NCBI RefSeq assembly: GCF_004571065.1
Contig: NZ_SPQN01000023.1
Span: 1-44,419, forward strand
DNA length: 44,419 bases
Direction of reading: 5' to 3'
Source of the DNA: Geodermatophilus sp. DF01-2
GTDB taxonomy: Bacteria > Actinomycetota > Actinomycetes > Mycobacteriales > Geodermatophilaceae
Every line of letters begins with the position of its first letter. Positions within the stretch are counted from its first letter, which is position 1. Below the pieces are notes generated by a model. That model ran no database searches and had not been told where the DNA came from. It saw only the letters and a program-made list of their open reading frames with translations. Made by a program: the position numbers and the translations under genes. Positions 8,471 through 17,750 of this stretch are shown here, piece by piece.

Positions 8471-9191
8471 CGGCCCAGCGTGACAGCACGACTGCGTCCA
8501 GTGCATGAACCACGCCCAGCAGCAGGATGCCGACGGCGGCCCCGACGACGGCGTCGGTGACCCAGTGGAAGTCCAGGGAGACCATCGCGACGCCGGTGAC
8601 GACCGGCCCCGCCACGCTCAGCCACCAGAAGACCCGCTGCACCGGAGCGGGCAGGCCGTACTCGACCGCCTGCCAGCGGGCCACCCCCCACATGAGCACG
8701 GCGTTGGCGACGTGACCGGAGGGGAAGGACGCGCCGTCCGGGTGGAAGAAGAACGACCCCGGGAAGTTGGGCGCCGTGCGCCCCGTGCCGAACTTGATCG
8801 CGTAGACCGTCACCGTCAGGAGGGCCAGCGCGGTCAGCACCCGGACCAGGGGCAGCCAGGTACGTCGTCGCCAGGCCAGGTACCCCACCAGCGCGGCGAG
8901 GACGACGAGGATCGTCCCCCGCCCGCCGACCTGGGTCAGCACCCAGAAGAGCGGGTAGGCCGCCGACTCCTCCAGGCCCCAGTCGGTCGCGACCTCGGAG
9001 ACCTGCAGGTCCAGGCGCTCGAGCCAGCCGCTGCCGAACAGGTCGGCCGTGACGAGCGACCCGATGACGAGGGCGGCGACGAGCAGCCACCACTGCGGGC
9101 GGCCGGTCGTGGACACCGGGGCAGGATGCGCGGCTGCGGCGCCCGGGGGCACGGACACCCCGGAACGCCGCCGCACCGCACCGCTGGTCAC
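8442..9191 (-). CDS. PAP2-superfamily membrane phosphatase, divergent
   Basis: A 249-residue integral membrane protein with about six hydrophobic segments. Type-2 phosphatidic acid phosphatases act on lipid phosphates or undecaprenyl pyrophosphate at the outer membrane face. The central PSGH signature (SFPSGHVANAV) is intact. The first motif reads KFGTGRTAP, with Ala where the Arg of the usual RP pair stands. The third keeps the His and Asp (FHWVTDAVVG) but seems to lack the preceding Arg. It may be a weak or altered phosphatase. The GTG giving VTSGAV is assumed to be the start; the true N-terminus is uncertain. Confidence 0.8.
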   Translation of the reverse strand: MTSGAVRRRSGVSVPPGAAAAHPAPVSTTGRPQWWLLVAALVIGSLVTADLFGSGWLERLDLQVSEVATDWGLEESAAYPLFWVLTQVGGRGTILVVLAALVGYLAWRRRTWLPLVRVLTALALLTVTVYAIKFGTGRTAPNFPGSFFFHPDGASFPSGHVANAVLMWGVARWQAVEYGLPAPVQRVFWWLSVAGPVVTGVAMVSLDFHWVTDAVVGAAVGILLLGVVHALDAVVLSRWAGVRAGRSSA

Positions 9192-9250
9192 GCCGGCCAC
9201 GGTACCGGGCCGTGACCGGATCGTGACCTCGCCCGCTCGGGCGGGGCGTG

Positions 9251-10741
9251 TCAGCCGACCGGCGCGGTGAACTCCTGCAGGACGGCGGCGAGCGCGCCGT
9301 CCACCCGGGCGCTCAGCCGGGTGCCGGTGGCCTCGTGGGTCTCGCCGAGCACCTCGCCGTCCCGGTGCACGCGGGCGACCAGGTCGCCGCGGTCGTAGGG
9401 CACCAGCACGTCGACCTCGACGTCGGGGTGCGGCAGCCGGGCCGCGACGATCTCGCGGAGCCGCTCGATGCCCTCCCCCGTGCGCGCCGAGACCCACACC
9501 GCCCCCGGCAGCGCCCGGCGCAGCGTGAGGACGTCGTCCTCGGTCATCGCGTCGACCTTGTTGACCACGATGAGCTCCGGTACCGCCCCCGCGTCGATCT
9601 CGCGGAGGACGACGTGGACGGCGTCGATCTGGCCCAGCGGGTCGGAGTCGGAGCCGTCGACGACGTGCAGCAGCAGGTCGGCGGCGGCCACCTCCTCCAG
9701 CGTCGAGCGGAAGGCGTCGACCAACTGGTGCGGGAGGTGCCGCACGAACCCGACGGTGTCGGTGAGCGTGTACTCGCGGCCGTCCGGGGACTGCGCCCGT
9801 CGCACGGTCGGATCCAGGGTGGCGAACAGTGCGTTCTCCACCAGCACGCCGGCACCGGTGAGCCGGTTGAGCAGGCTGGACTTCCCGGCGTTGGTGTATC
9901 CGGCGATCGCCACGCCGGGAACGGCGTTGCGGCCCCGGCTCGAGCGCTGGGTGGCCCGCGCGGTGGCCATGCCGGCGATCTCCCGCCGCAGCTTGCTCAC
10001 CCGCGCCCGGATCCGCCGCCGGTCGGTCTCGATCTTCGTCTCGCCGGGCCCGCGCGTTCCGATCCCGCCACCCCCGGCCACCCGGCCACCGGCCTGCCGG
10101 GACAGCGACTCACCCCAGCCGCGCAGCCGCGGCAGCATGTACTGCATCTGGGCCAGCTCGACCTGCGCCTTGCCCTCCCGGCTGGAGGCGTGCTGGGCGA
10201 AGATGTCGAGGATCAGCGCGGTCCGGTCGACCACCTTGACCTTGAGGATCTTCTCCAACGCGTTCAGCTGGCCCGGGGTCAGCTCACCGTCGCAGATCAC
10301 CGTGTCGGCGCCGGCCGCCGCGACGAGATCGCGGACCTCGGCGGCCTTGCCCGACCCGACGTAGGTGCCGGCGTCGGGCTTGTCGCGCCGCTGGCTGACC
10401 GCCTCCAGGACCTGCGAGCCCGCGGTCTCGGCCAGCGCGGCGAGCTCGGCGAGCGACCGGTCGGCGTCGGCCTGCGTCCCCTCGGTCCAGACGCCGACCA
10501 GCACCACGCGCTCCAGGCGCAGCCGTCGGTACTCGACCTCGGTGACGTCGGCGAGCTCGGTGGACAGGCCGGCCACCCGGCGCAGCGCGCCGCGGGCCTC
10601 GAGCTCGTAGGAGCCGGTCGTGTCGTCGGGCTCCGCCCATCCCTCGTCGGGGCGGGGCGCCCCCTCGGCGGGCGCCGGAGCGGCCCGGAGGGCTCGCTCC
10701 TCGGCGTCGGCCAGGACGGCGCGGTTCTGTGCTGTCGTCAT
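9251..10741 (-). CDS. hflX: GTPase HflX
   Basis: A 496-residue ribosome-associated GTPase that in other bacteria splits stalled or heat-damaged 70S ribosomes. The N-terminal HflX domain (GTYVGSGKAAEV, CDGELTPGQLNALE) is followed by a coiled linker with GGGGIGTRGPGETKIETDRR and then the G domain: G1 GYTNAGKSS, G3 DTVGF, G4 NKVD. The first ~70 residues are an acidic, Ala-rich extension common in actinobacteria. The ATG at 10739-10741 has GGAG three bases upstream; another in-frame ATG 48 bases upstream lacks a site. The position next to dapF and miaA matches the conserved actinobacterial order. Confidence 0.95.
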   Translation of the reverse strand: MTTAQNRAVLADAEERALRAAPAPAEGAPRPDEGWAEPDDTTGSYELEARGALRRVAGLSTELADVTEVEYRRLRLERVVLVGVWTEGTQADADRSLAELAALAETAGSQVLEAVSQRRDKPDAGTYVGSGKAAEVRDLVAAAGADTVICDGELTPGQLNALEKILKVKVVDRTALILDIFAQHASSREGKAQVELAQMQYMLPRLRGWGESLSRQAGGRVAGGGGIGTRGPGETKIETDRRRIRARVSKLRREIAGMATARATQRSSRGRNAVPGVAIAGYTNAGKSSLLNRLTGAGVLVENALFATLDPTVRRAQSPDGREYTLTDTVGFVRHLPHQLVDAFRSTLEEVAAADLLLHVVDGSDSDPLGQIDAVHVVLREIDAGAVPELIVVNKVDAMTEDDVLTLRRALPGAVWVSARTGEGIERLREIVAARLPHPDVEVDVLVPYDRGDLVARVHRDGEVLGETHEATGTRLSARVDGALAAVLQEFTAPVG

Positions 10742-10759
10742 CGTCTCCAGCGTGGCAGA

Positions 10760-10774
10760 CCCCAGCAGCTGGGG
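10760..10774. promoter_or_regulatory. Short perfect palindrome in the hflX leader
   Basis: CCCCAGC-A-GCTGGGG is a perfect seven-base inverted repeat with a single central base, 19-33 bases before the hflX ATG. It could be an operator or an mRNA hairpin; nothing else identifies it. Confidence 0.3.
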
Positions 10775-10891
10775 CATCCGAGTTGTCATCGCCGGTTGCA
10801 ACACCGCGCCGGCCGGGGACCATCCCGCCACGCGTGGCCGGGGCACAGCCGGGTAGGGCCCGGACGACGACCGACTCCGAGGAGGCTCCAG

Positions 10892-11110
10892 ATGACCGAG
10901 TCCGGCAGCAGCAGCGCGCGCGCCGACGACGAGCTCGACGACCCGGGCCGCGACCCCGTGGGTCTGCACCCCCCGCGGGACATCCTCGACGCCCCGGGCG
11001 GGATGACGGAGAACCCGGGATACACGCCGCACCGCCCCTCCGAGGCCGAGCGGCAGGCCGGCAGCAAGCCGGACGAGCCGCCGACCGGGACCGGCGAGGG
11101 TGGGCCGTGA
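10892..11110 (+). CDS. Small acidic hydrophilic protein of unknown function
   Basis: A 72-residue protein starting at an ATG six bases after GGAGG (10881-10885), with good coding character and a convergent repeat/terminator right after it. It is rich in Asp, Glu, Pro, Gly and Ser, has no hydrophobic stretch and is probably disordered (DDELDDPGRDP, MTENPGYTPHRPSEAERQ). It diverges from hflX. I do not recognise the family; similar short charged proteins are common in high-GC actinomycetes. Confidence 0.65.
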   Translation: MTESGSSSARADDELDDPGRDPVGLHPPRDILDAPGGMTENPGYTPHRPSEAERQAGSKPDEPPTGTGEGGP

Positions 11111-11132
11111 TCAGTCGGCGGCCCTCCTGCAG

Positions 11133-11221
11133 TAGAAGGACCCCGTCCTCCCCACCCTTCGCAAGCTCAGGGCGGGACCCGGGACGGGGCCAACGGCAGG
11201 GGGCAGGAGGGTCCTTTTTCA
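11133..11221. repeat. GGACCCC intergenic element, copy A (bidirectional terminator)
   Basis: The element fills the gap between the convergent 72-residue gene and dapF. Its ends fold back: AAGGACCC (11136-11143) pairs with GGGTCCTT (11209-11216), followed by further T residues, a terminator-like arrangement on the plus strand. Its first 53 bases (from 11136) match copy B at 15312 with only two differences. The dapF stop codon forms its right edge (TGAAAAAGGACCC read on the minus strand). Confidence 0.75.
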
Positions 11222-12109
11222 GCCGGCGAGCGGATCCTCGAGGCTCCCGATCCACTCCCGGGTGAGTTCGCCGGCGGCCACCACCACTGCGGGACCGCTG
11301 AGCACCGTCGTCCGCTCGTCGACCGTCACGGTCAGCCGGCCGCCGGGAACGTCGACGGTGACCGTGCCGGCGGTCGTGGCGGCGGCCTCCAGGGCCGCCC
11401 AGGCCGCGGCGCACGCACCGGTGCCGCACGAGCGGGTCTCCCCCACCCCCCGTTCGAACACCCGCAGCCGGATGTGCGCGCCAGGTTCCACGACGTTGAC
11501 GAACTCCACGTTGACGCCGTCCGGGAAGAGGCCGGGGTCGACCGCCGGCACGTGACCGAGGTCGAGGGTGTCGACGTCGACGTCGGTGAGCACGGCCAGG
11601 TGCGGGTTGCCCATCGACACCGCGCGGCCGGGGAACGAGGTGCCGCCCAGCTCGGCGGCGCCGGTGCCGAACGGCCGCGCCGGGCCCATGTGGACCCAGT
11701 AGCCGCCGTCGGCCGCGGCACCGACCCGTCGGGGTCCGCCGCGGGTGCCGACCCAGATGCCGTCCGCGCAGGCCGACCGCTCCACCAGACCCTCGGTGAC
11801 CAGGACGTGCAGGAACAGCCGGATGCCGTTGCCGCACATCTCGGCGGTCGAACCGTCGGCGTTGCGGTGGTCCATGAACCACTCGCACTGCGCCAGCGCC
11901 TCGCCGAGCACCGCGGAGGCGTCGGGCACGTGCGCACTGCGGACGACGCGCAGCACGCCGTCCCCACCGAGACCGGCGCGCCGCTCGCACAGCCGCCGCA
12001 CCATGGCTGCGTCCAGCCGCTCCTCCGGCCAGCCGGTGCCGTCGGGGTCGGGCAGGACGACGAAGTCGTTCTCCGTGCCGTGCCCGACCAGGACCCGCTG
12101 CGCGCTCAC
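11219..12109 (-). CDS. dapF: Diaminopimelate epimerase
   Basis: A 296-residue cytoplasmic enzyme that interconverts LL- and meso-diaminopimelate for lysine and peptidoglycan synthesis. Both catalytic cysteines are present: Cys92 in AEMCGNGIR and Cys228 in ETRSCGTGAC. Asn13 (GTENDFV) and GNPH also fit the family. The GTG start overlaps the miaA stop (GTGA), so translation is coupled to miaA. The stop codon merges with repeat copy A. Confidence 0.96.
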   Translation of the reverse strand: MSAQRVLVGHGTENDFVVLPDPDGTGWPEERLDAAMVRRLCERRAGLGGDGVLRVVRSAHVPDASAVLGEALAQCEWFMDHRNADGSTAEMCGNGIRLFLHVLVTEGLVERSACADGIWVGTRGGPRRVGAAADGGYWVHMGPARPFGTGAAELGGTSFPGRAVSMGNPHLAVLTDVDVDTLDLGHVPAVDPGLFPDGVNVEFVNVVEPGAHIRLRVFERGVGETRSCGTGACAAAWAALEAAATTAGTVTVDVPGGRLTVTVDERTTVLSGPAVVVAAGELTREWIGSLEDPLAG

Positions 12110-13029
12110 CGGTCCAGGGTACGAGCGGTGATCACCCCGAGCGCCGCGTCCACCAGGTCCGGCCGGGCGGCGTCGAGCCAGCCGGTCGCCGCGTCGCGGC
12201 GGAACCAGGAGCGCTGTCGGCGCACGAACCGCCGGGTGGCGCTGATCGTGCGCTCGCGTGCCTCGGCCGGGGTGAGCGCACCGTCGAGCTGGGCCAGGAT
12301 CTGCGCGTAGCCCAGCGCCCGCGAGGCGGTGGGGCCCTCCCGCAGACCGTCGGCGGCCAGCGCCTCCACCTCGGCGACGAAGCCGGCCGCCCACATCCGG
12401 TCCACCCGGGCGGCGACCCGCTCGTCGAGTTCGGCCGGCTCCCGGTCCAGGCCGACCACCACGGCCGGGTAGTGCGGCCGCGGCTCGGGCAGCGTCGCCC
12501 GGAACGGCCCGCCGGTGAGTTCGACGACCTCGAGCGCGCGCACGATCCGCCGCCCGTTCGACGGCAGGACGGCGGCCGCCGCAGCGGGATCGAGAGCCGC
12601 CAGCCGGGCGTGCAGTTCCGCTGGGCCGGAGTCGGCGAGCTCGGCCTCCAGCCGGGCCCGCACCGCGGGGTCGGTGCCGGGGAAGTCCAGCTCGTCGAGG
12701 ACGGCGCGCACGTAGAGCCCGGAGCCGCCGACCAGCAGCGGCACCACGCCCGCCGCGCGCAGCCGGTCCACCTCGGCGCGGGCCAGCCGTCGGTACTCGG
12801 CCACCGACGCCGCCTCGCGCACGTGCCAGACGCCGAGCAGGTGGTGCGGCACGCCGTCCCGCTCCGCGGCGTCGGGCTTGGCGGTGCCGATGTCCATGCC
12901 GCGGTAGAGCTGCATCGAGTCGGCGCTGACCACCTCGCCGCCGAGCCGCTGCGCGAGGGCGACCCCGAGCGCGGTCTTGCCGGTGGCGGTGGGGCCCACC
13001 AGCGCGACCACCGGCGGGAGGTCGCTCAC
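12106..13029 (-). CDS. miaA: tRNA dimethylallyltransferase MiaA
   Basis: A 307-residue enzyme that transfers the dimethylallyl group to the N6 of A37 in tRNAs reading UNN codons. P-loop GPTATGKT is at residues 12-19, then SADSMQLYRGMDIGTAKP, HHLLGVW, GGSGLYVRA and RALEVVELTG. The product is the substrate of MiaB, encoded three genes away. The GTG start overlaps the stop of the LigB-like gene, and its own stop overlaps the dapF start, so the three are one tightly coupled operon. Confidence 0.96.
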   Translation of the reverse strand: MSDLPPVVALVGPTATGKTALGVALAQRLGGEVVSADSMQLYRGMDIGTAKPDAAERDGVPHHLLGVWHVREAASVAEYRRLARAEVDRLRAAGVVPLLVGGSGLYVRAVLDELDFPGTDPAVRARLEAELADSGPAELHARLAALDPAAAAAVLPSNGRRIVRALEVVELTGGPFRATLPEPRPHYPAVVVGLDREPAELDERVAARVDRMWAAGFVAEVEALAADGLREGPTASRALGYAQILAQLDGALTPAEARERTISATRRFVRRQRSWFRRDAATGWLDAARPDLVDAALGVITARTLDR

Positions 13030-13736
13030 CGGGCGCGCCAGTCGGCGACCAGGTAGCCGACGCCGAAGGGCGCCTCGTGCGCGTGCAGCCGGCCCTCCAC
13101 CTCCCGGCCGGCCAGGGCGGCGCCGACGGCCCGCCAGGTGGGCACGCCGGCGGCGAGCAGCCGCACCCCCTCGGCCGGGTCGAGGGCCGCCAGGGCCGCC
13201 GCGTCGCCGGCGGCCAAGGCGGCCGCGACCGCGTCGTCGAAGGGGGCGGCGGCCTCGTCGAGGGAGCCCGGCGCCTTGAGCGAGCGCCGCGCCGAGCCGT
13301 CCCCCATCGCCAGGACCCCCACCGGCCCGGGCATGCCCGTCAGGGCGGCGGCGAGGTCGTCCGGACCGACCCCGAGGCGGACGCCGGCGTACCCGGCCTC
13401 GTCCAGCAGCCAGGCGCCGAGCGTGTGGGCCAGCGGGGTACGGCGCCCGCCCGGCCGGACCCTCTCCGCGAACGGGACCTCCAGGTCGACGCCGAAGCCG
13501 CCCAGGTCCCCGCCGTCGCCGTTCCCGAACCGCCCGCAGGCCCCGTCGCCGCCGACGACCACCACGACCTCCGCACCGGCGGCGAGCATCGCATCCACCG
13601 CGCTCGCGCAGTCGACCCGCAGCGCGGCGGTGTCGGCCGCCGCCCGGCCGGCCACCGCCGGTAGGAGCAGCGGCGGGCACGGGCAGAAGGCGACGGCCAG
13701 GGGAGCCTCCGGTCCGCCCGCGCGATGTGAGCTCAC
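13026..13736 (-). CDS. LigB-like (class III extradiol dioxygenase B superfamily) protein
   Basis: A 236-residue protein of the LigB-like fold, the Ala-rich protein found before miaA in many actinobacteria (Rv2728c in M. tuberculosis as I recall). Real LigB enzymes bind iron through histidines near the N-terminus. Here the equivalent stretch reads CPCPPLLLP, with no histidine, so ring-cleavage activity is unlikely and the role is unknown. The VVVVVGGDG and MGDGSARR segments are well formed. The GTG at 13734-13736 is preferred; the gene diverges from the DUF349 gene with about 40 bases between starts. Confidence 0.8.
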   Translation of the reverse strand: MSSHRAGGPEAPLAVAFCPCPPLLLPAVAGRAAADTAALRVDCASAVDAMLAAGAEVVVVVGGDGACGRFGNGDGGDLGGFGVDLEVPFAERVRPGGRRTPLAHTLGAWLLDEAGYAGVRLGVGPDDLAAALTGMPGPVGVLAMGDGSARRSLKAPGSLDEAAAPFDDAVAAALAAGDAAALAALDPAEGVRLLAAGVPTWRAVGAALAGREVEGRLHAHEAPFGVGYLVADWRAR

Positions 13737-13776
13737 CGCAGCAGTGTCCCGGATGCGTCGTGGGACACTCCGGAGC

Positions 13777-15258
13777 GTGTCGAGCACGGAGAACGCCGGA
13801 AACCCCTCGCAGCAGCTGCCCCAGCCGGAGACGGCCGGATCCGAGGCGGTCGCCCCCGAGGCGGGGACGGCGGCGGCGCCCACGCCCGGCGACGCCGCTC
13901 TCGCCGACCCGACCGCGGGGGCCGCCGGCCCGACCGCGGAGACCGCCGAGCACACCCCGGAGGCCGCCGAGCACACTCCGGAGGGGACCGCACCCGAGGG
14001 CACCACGCCTGAGGTCACCGCACCGCAGTCGCCCACCGCCCCGGCGGCCGACCCCACGCACTGGGGCCGGGTGGACGAGGACGGCACCGTCTACGTCCGC
14101 ACCGCCGACGGCGAGCGCGCCGTCGGCTCCTGGCAGGCCGGCGACCCGGCCGCAGGGCTGGCCCACTACGCCCGCCGCTACGACGACCTGGCCACGGAGG
14201 TGTCGCTGCTCGAGGCGCGGCTGAAGGCACACACCGGAAACCCCGGTGAGATCAAGGCCAAGGCGCAGTCACTGGCCGAGTCGATCCCCACCGCGACCGC
14301 CGTCGGCGACCTCGACGGGCTGGCCGCCCGCGCCCGCGCCATGGTCGGGACCGCCGACTCCGCGGCCGCCGAGTCGCGGGCGGAGAAGGCCGCCGCGCGG
14401 GCCGCGCAGGTCGCCCGCAAGGAGGCGCTGGCCGCCGAGGCCGAGCAGATCGCCGCCGAGTCCACCTCGTGGAAGGCCGCCGGCGACCGGCTCAAGGCCA
14501 TCGTCGAGGAGTGGAAGACCATCCGCGGCATCGACCGCAAGACCGACGAGGCGCTGTGGACGCGCTTCGCTGCCGCCCGCGACGCCTTCGGCCGCCGGCG
14601 GGGCGCGCACTTCGCCGCGCTCGACGCCCAGCGCAGCGAGGCCCGCGCGGCCAAGCAGGAGCTCATCGCCGAGGCGCAGCAGCTCTCGACGTCCACCGAC
14701 TGGGGCCCCACCAGCGCCGCGATGCGCGCGCTGATGGACCGCTGGAAGGCCGTCCCCCGCACCGGCCGCGACGGGGACGACGACCTGTGGAAGCAGTTCC
14801 GCGCCGCCCAGGACGTCTTCTTCACCGCCCGCGGTGAGTCGGACAAGGCCCGCAACGCCGAGCAGCTGGCCAACCAGCAGGCCAAGGAGGAGATCCTCAC
14901 CGAGGCCGAGAAGCTCGACCCCTCCACCGACCTGCGCGGGGCGCAGAACGCGCTGCGCAAGCTGCAGGAGCGCTACGACGCGATCGGCCACGTGCCGCGT
15001 GGCGCGATGCGGCAACTGGAGGACCGGATGCAGGCCGTCGAGCAGCGTATCCGCGGCGCCGCCGACACCACCCGCGCGCGGGTGGCTCCGGAGAATCCGA
15101 TGGTCACCTCGATGCGGCAGGCGGTCACCAAGGCCGAGGAGCAGCTGGTCAAGGCCGAGGCGGCCGGCGACGCCCGGCGGACCGACGAGGCCCGGGCCAA
15201 CCTGGCCACCCGGCGGGAATGGCTGGCCGAGGCGGAGAAGTCGGCCTCCCGCCGCTGA
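13777..15258 (+). CDS. DUF349 domain coiled-coil protein
   Basis: A 493-residue protein. Residues 1-90 are an acidic Pro/Ala/Thr-rich, probably disordered region (repeats of EAAEHTPE and EGTTPEVT type). A conserved segment around THWGRVDEDGTVYVRTADGER follows, then charged alpha-helical DUF349 repeats (WKAAGDRLKAIVEEWKTI, WGPTSAAMRALMDRWKAVPR, LRGAQNALRKLQERYDAIG). Function is not established; the gene is a fixed neighbour of miaA/miaB in actinobacteria. The GTG at 13777 gives VSSTENAGN; an ATG 24 bases upstream is in frame and cannot be excluded. The stop codon merges with repeat copy B. Confidence 0.85.
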   Translation: MSSTENAGNPSQQLPQPETAGSEAVAPEAGTAAAPTPGDAALADPTAGAAGPTAETAEHTPEAAEHTPEGTAPEGTTPEVTAPQSPTAPAADPTHWGRVDEDGTVYVRTADGERAVGSWQAGDPAAGLAHYARRYDDLATEVSLLEARLKAHTGNPGEIKAKAQSLAESIPTATAVGDLDGLAARARAMVGTADSAAAESRAEKAAARAAQVARKEALAAEAEQIAAESTSWKAAGDRLKAIVEEWKTIRGIDRKTDEALWTRFAAARDAFGRRRGAHFAALDAQRSEARAAKQELIAEAQQLSTSTDWGPTSAAMRALMDRWKAVPRTGRDGDDDLWKQFRAAQDVFFTARGESDKARNAEQLANQQAKEEILTEAEKLDPSTDLRGAQNALRKLQERYDAIGHVPRGAMRQLEDRMQAVEQRIRGAADTTRARVAPENPMVTSMRQAVTKAEEQLVKAEAAGDARRTDEARANLATRREWLAEAEKSASRR

Positions 15259-15400
15259 GAAAGGACCCCCTCCTCCCCGCCCCTCGTAGAGGACCCCCTG
15301 CCCCCGCCGTAAAGGACCCCGTCCTCCCCATCCTTCGCAAGCTCAGGGCGGTACCCGGGACGGGTCGCGTCGGGACGCTGCAGGGGGCCGGGGGGCCTCA
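15256..15400. repeat. GGACCCC intergenic element, copy B (between convergent genes)
   Basis: It lies between the convergent DUF349 and miaB genes and includes both stop codons. It begins TGAGAAAGGACCCCC at the DUF349 stop and contains two further starts of the motif (GTAGAGGACCCC, GTAAAGGACCCC). It holds a 53-base block at 15312-15364 nearly identical to copy A. On the minus strand it starts at the miaB stop as TGAGGCCCCCC. It is probably a bidirectional terminator. Confidence 0.75.
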
Positions 15401-16855
15401 GGCCGGGGCGCCGATCCGCGGCATCCCGAGCAGCACGCCGGGCGTGGTCGGGCGGCTACCTGCCTCGGCGGCGTCTCCCGCGCGGGTCCGCCGGTGCGAC
15501 AGCAGCGGCCCGTCGGCGACCAGGTGGTGCGGCGCCGCCTGGGTCACCACGGTCTCGACGACATCGCCCGGACGGACGCCGTCCGCGGCCGTGAAGTGCA
15601 CGAGCCGGCCGTCGCGGGCGCGGCCGGAGAGTCGGCCGGTGCGGGCGTCCTTGCTGCCCTCCCCCGCGGCCACCAGCAGCTCGACGGTCCGCCCCACCTG
15701 GGCGCGGTTCTCCGCCCAGCTGATCTCCTCCTGCAGGGCGACCAACCGCTCGTAGCGCTCCTGGACGACGGCCTTGGGCAGCTGGCCGTCCATCTCGGCG
15801 GCCGGCGTCCCGGGCCGCTTGGAGTACTGGAAGGTGAAGGCGCCGGCGAACCGGGCGGCGCGCACCACGTCGAGGGTCTGCTCGAAGTCGGCCTCGGTCT
15901 CGCCGGGGAACCCCACGATGATGTCGGTGGTGATCGCCGCGTCGGGCATCGCCGCCCGCACCCGGTCGAGGATGCCGAGGAAGCGCTCCCGGCGGTAGGC
16001 ACGGCGCATGCGGCGCAGGACGTCGTCCGATCCCGACTGCAGCGGCATGTGCAGCGAGTGGCAGACCGCCGGCGTCTCGGCCATCGCGGCGATGACGTCG
16101 TCGGTGAACTCCCGCGGGTGCGGGCTGGTGAATCGGATCCGCTCCAGGCCCCCGATGCGGCCGACTGCGCGCAGCAGGTCGGCGAAGGCGCCCCGGTCGC
16201 CGAACTCGGCGCCGTAGCTGTTCACGTTCTGGCCGAGCAGGGTCACCTCGAGCACGCCCTGGTCGACCAGCGCCTGCACCTCGGCGAGGATCTCGCCCGG
16301 ACGACGGTCCTTCTCCGTGCCGCGCAGCGACGGGACGATGCAGAACGTGCAGGTGTTGTTGCACCCGACGCTGATCGACACCCAGCCGGAGTATGCGGAG
16401 TCCCGCTTGGCCGGCAGCGTCGACGGGAAGACCTCGAGAGCCTCCTTGATCTCCACCTGCGCCTCGGCGTTGTGCCGCGCCCGCTCCAGCAGCGCCGGCA
16501 GGGAACCGACGTTGTGCGTGCCGAAGACGACGTCGACCCACGGAGCGCGGCGGACGATCTCGCCGCGGTCCTTCTGCGCCAGGCATCCGCCGACGGCGAT
16601 CTGCATTCCCGGGTGCGCGTCCTTGACCGGGCGCAGGTGGCCGAGGTTGCCGTAGAGCCGGTTGTCGGCGTTCTCCCGCACCGCGCAGGTGTTGAGGACG
16701 ACGACGTCGGCGTCGTCCCCCTCCGCCGCGGCGGTGTAGCCGGCCGCCTCCAGGAGCCCGGAGAGGCGCTCGGAGTCGTGCACGTTCATCTGGCAGCCGA
16801 AGGTGCGGACCCGGTAGGTCCGGGGCGGGGTGGCGGCGCTGAGGTCGGTCGTCAT
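15398..16855 (-). CDS. miaB: tRNA methylthiotransferase MiaB
   Basis: A 485-residue radical-SAM enzyme that adds the 2-methylthio group to i6A37 of tRNA, after MiaA. Two Fe-S clusters are evident: the N-terminal one on Cys21, Cys57 and Cys91 ([17 protein letters not shown]), and the radical-SAM cluster on Cys164, Cys168 and Cys171 (CNNTCTFC). A TRAM domain ends the protein, followed by a short tail. The ATG follows a TACTCT -10-like hexamer (16865-16870, minus strand) by nine bases, so the leader is very short or absent. It diverges from the glu operon. Confidence 0.96.
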   Translation of the reverse strand: MTTDLSAATPPRTYRVRTFGCQMNVHDSERLSGLLEAAGYTAAAEGDDADVVVLNTCAVRENADNRLYGNLGHLRPVKDAHPGMQIAVGGCLAQKDRGEIVRRAPWVDVVFGTHNVGSLPALLERARHNAEAQVEIKEALEVFPSTLPAKRDSAYSGWVSISVGCNNTCTFCIVPSLRGTEKDRRPGEILAEVQALVDQGVLEVTLLGQNVNSYGAEFGDRGAFADLLRAVGRIGGLERIRFTSPHPREFTDDVIAAMAETPAVCHSLHMPLQSGSDDVLRRMRRAYRRERFLGILDRVRAAMPDAAITTDIIVGFPGETEADFEQTLDVVRAARFAGAFTFQYSKRPGTPAAEMDGQLPKAVVQERYERLVALQEEISWAENRAQVGRTVELLVAAGEGSKDARTGRLSGRARDGRLVHFTAADGVRPGDVVETVVTQAAPHHLVADGPLLSHRRTRAGDAAEAGSRPTTPGVLLGMPRIGAPA

Positions 16856-16952
16856 GACGGATCGAGAGTACGGCGAAACCAGCGGGTGTCCCCGCCGCGG
16901 CTTCGTTACGCCTTCGTGATCGCCAGGGGCGGATACCGTCGCCCACCGCCTC

Positions 16953-16958
16953 TAGGGT
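16953..16958 (+). promoter_or_regulatory. -10 element (TAGGGT) of the glu operon; leaderless start
   Basis: TAGGGT matches the actinobacterial TANNNT -10. It ends eight bases before the GTG of the first glu gene, so transcription should begin at or beside the start codon. No ribosome-binding site precedes the GTG, which agrees with leaderless translation. No good -35 was seen. Confidence 0.6.
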
Positions 16959-16965
16959 TCCCCGG

Positions 16966-17721
16966 GTGACCAGCCGTTCCGCCGGAGAGCCTCTCGTCCG
17001 TCTGTCCGGTGTCAACAAGTGGTTCGGTGAGCTGCACGTGCTGCAGGACATCGACCTGTCCATCGACCGCGGCGAGGTGGTCGTGGTCATCGGGCCGTCC
17101 GGCTCCGGGAAGTCGACGCTGTGCCGCACGATCAACCGCCTGGAGCCGATCCAGCAGGGTGAGATCGCCATCGACGGCGAGCGGCTGCCCGAGGAGGGCA
17201 AGCAGCTGGCCCGGCTGCGCGCCGACGTCGGCATGGTGTTCCAGAGCTTCAACCTCTTCGCGCACAAGACCGTTCTGGAGAACGTGACCCTGGGCCCGGT
17301 CAAGGTCCGCCGGCAGTCGAAGGGTGAGGCCGAGCGGCGCGCCCGCGAGCTGCTCGACCGGGTCGGCGTGGGCGCGCAGGCCGAGAAGGTGCCCGCGCAG
17401 CTGTCCGGCGGTCAGCAGCAGCGGGTGGCGATCGCCCGCGCGCTGGCGATGGACCCGAAGGTGATGCTCTTCGACGAGCCGACCTCGGCGCTGGACCCCG
17501 AGATGATCAACGAGGTCCTCGACGTGATGACCACGCTCGCCCGCGACGGCATGACGATGGTCGTCGTCACCCACGAGATGGGCTTCGCCCGCCGGGCTGC
17601 CAACCGGGTCGTGTTCATGGACGCCGGCCGGATCGTCGAATCCGCCGACCCGGAAACCTTCTTCACCCGCCCGGCGTCCGATCGGGCCAAGGACTTCCTG
17701 TCCAAGATCCTCACCCACTGA
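16966..17721 (+). CDS. gluA: Glutamate-type amino-acid ABC transporter ATPase
   Basis: A 251-residue ATPase of the polar amino-acid uptake family (GluA/GlnQ/HisP). Walker [11 protein letters not shown]-loop FQSFNLFAH, signature LSGGQQQR, Walker [15 protein letters not shown] and switch VTHEMGFA are all present. It energises import by the following binding protein and two permeases. The A-B-C-D order and the position between miaB and recX match gluABCD of Corynebacterium as I recall, hence the symbol; substrate specificity (glutamate or a related amino acid) is inferred, not shown. The GTG start is probably leaderless. Confidence 0.9.
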   Translation: MTSRSAGEPLVRLSGVNKWFGELHVLQDIDLSIDRGEVVVVIGPSGSGKSTLCRTINRLEPIQQGEIAIDGERLPEEGKQLARLRADVGMVFQSFNLFAHKTVLENVTLGPVKVRRQSKGEAERRARELLDRVGVGAQAEKVPAQLSGGQQQRVAIARALAMDPKVMLFDEPTSALDPEMINEVLDVMTTLARDGMTMVVVTHEMGFARRAANRVVFMDAGRIVESADPETFFTRPASDRAKDFLSKILTH

Positions 17722-17750
17722 CCGCGTTCCCCGATCGAGAGGACCCACAC

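Noticed and set aside
10787..10789. Upstream ATG as the start of hflX
   Set aside because: It has no ribosome site and would place the palindrome at 10760-10774 inside the gene; the ATG at 10739-10741 has GGAG close by.
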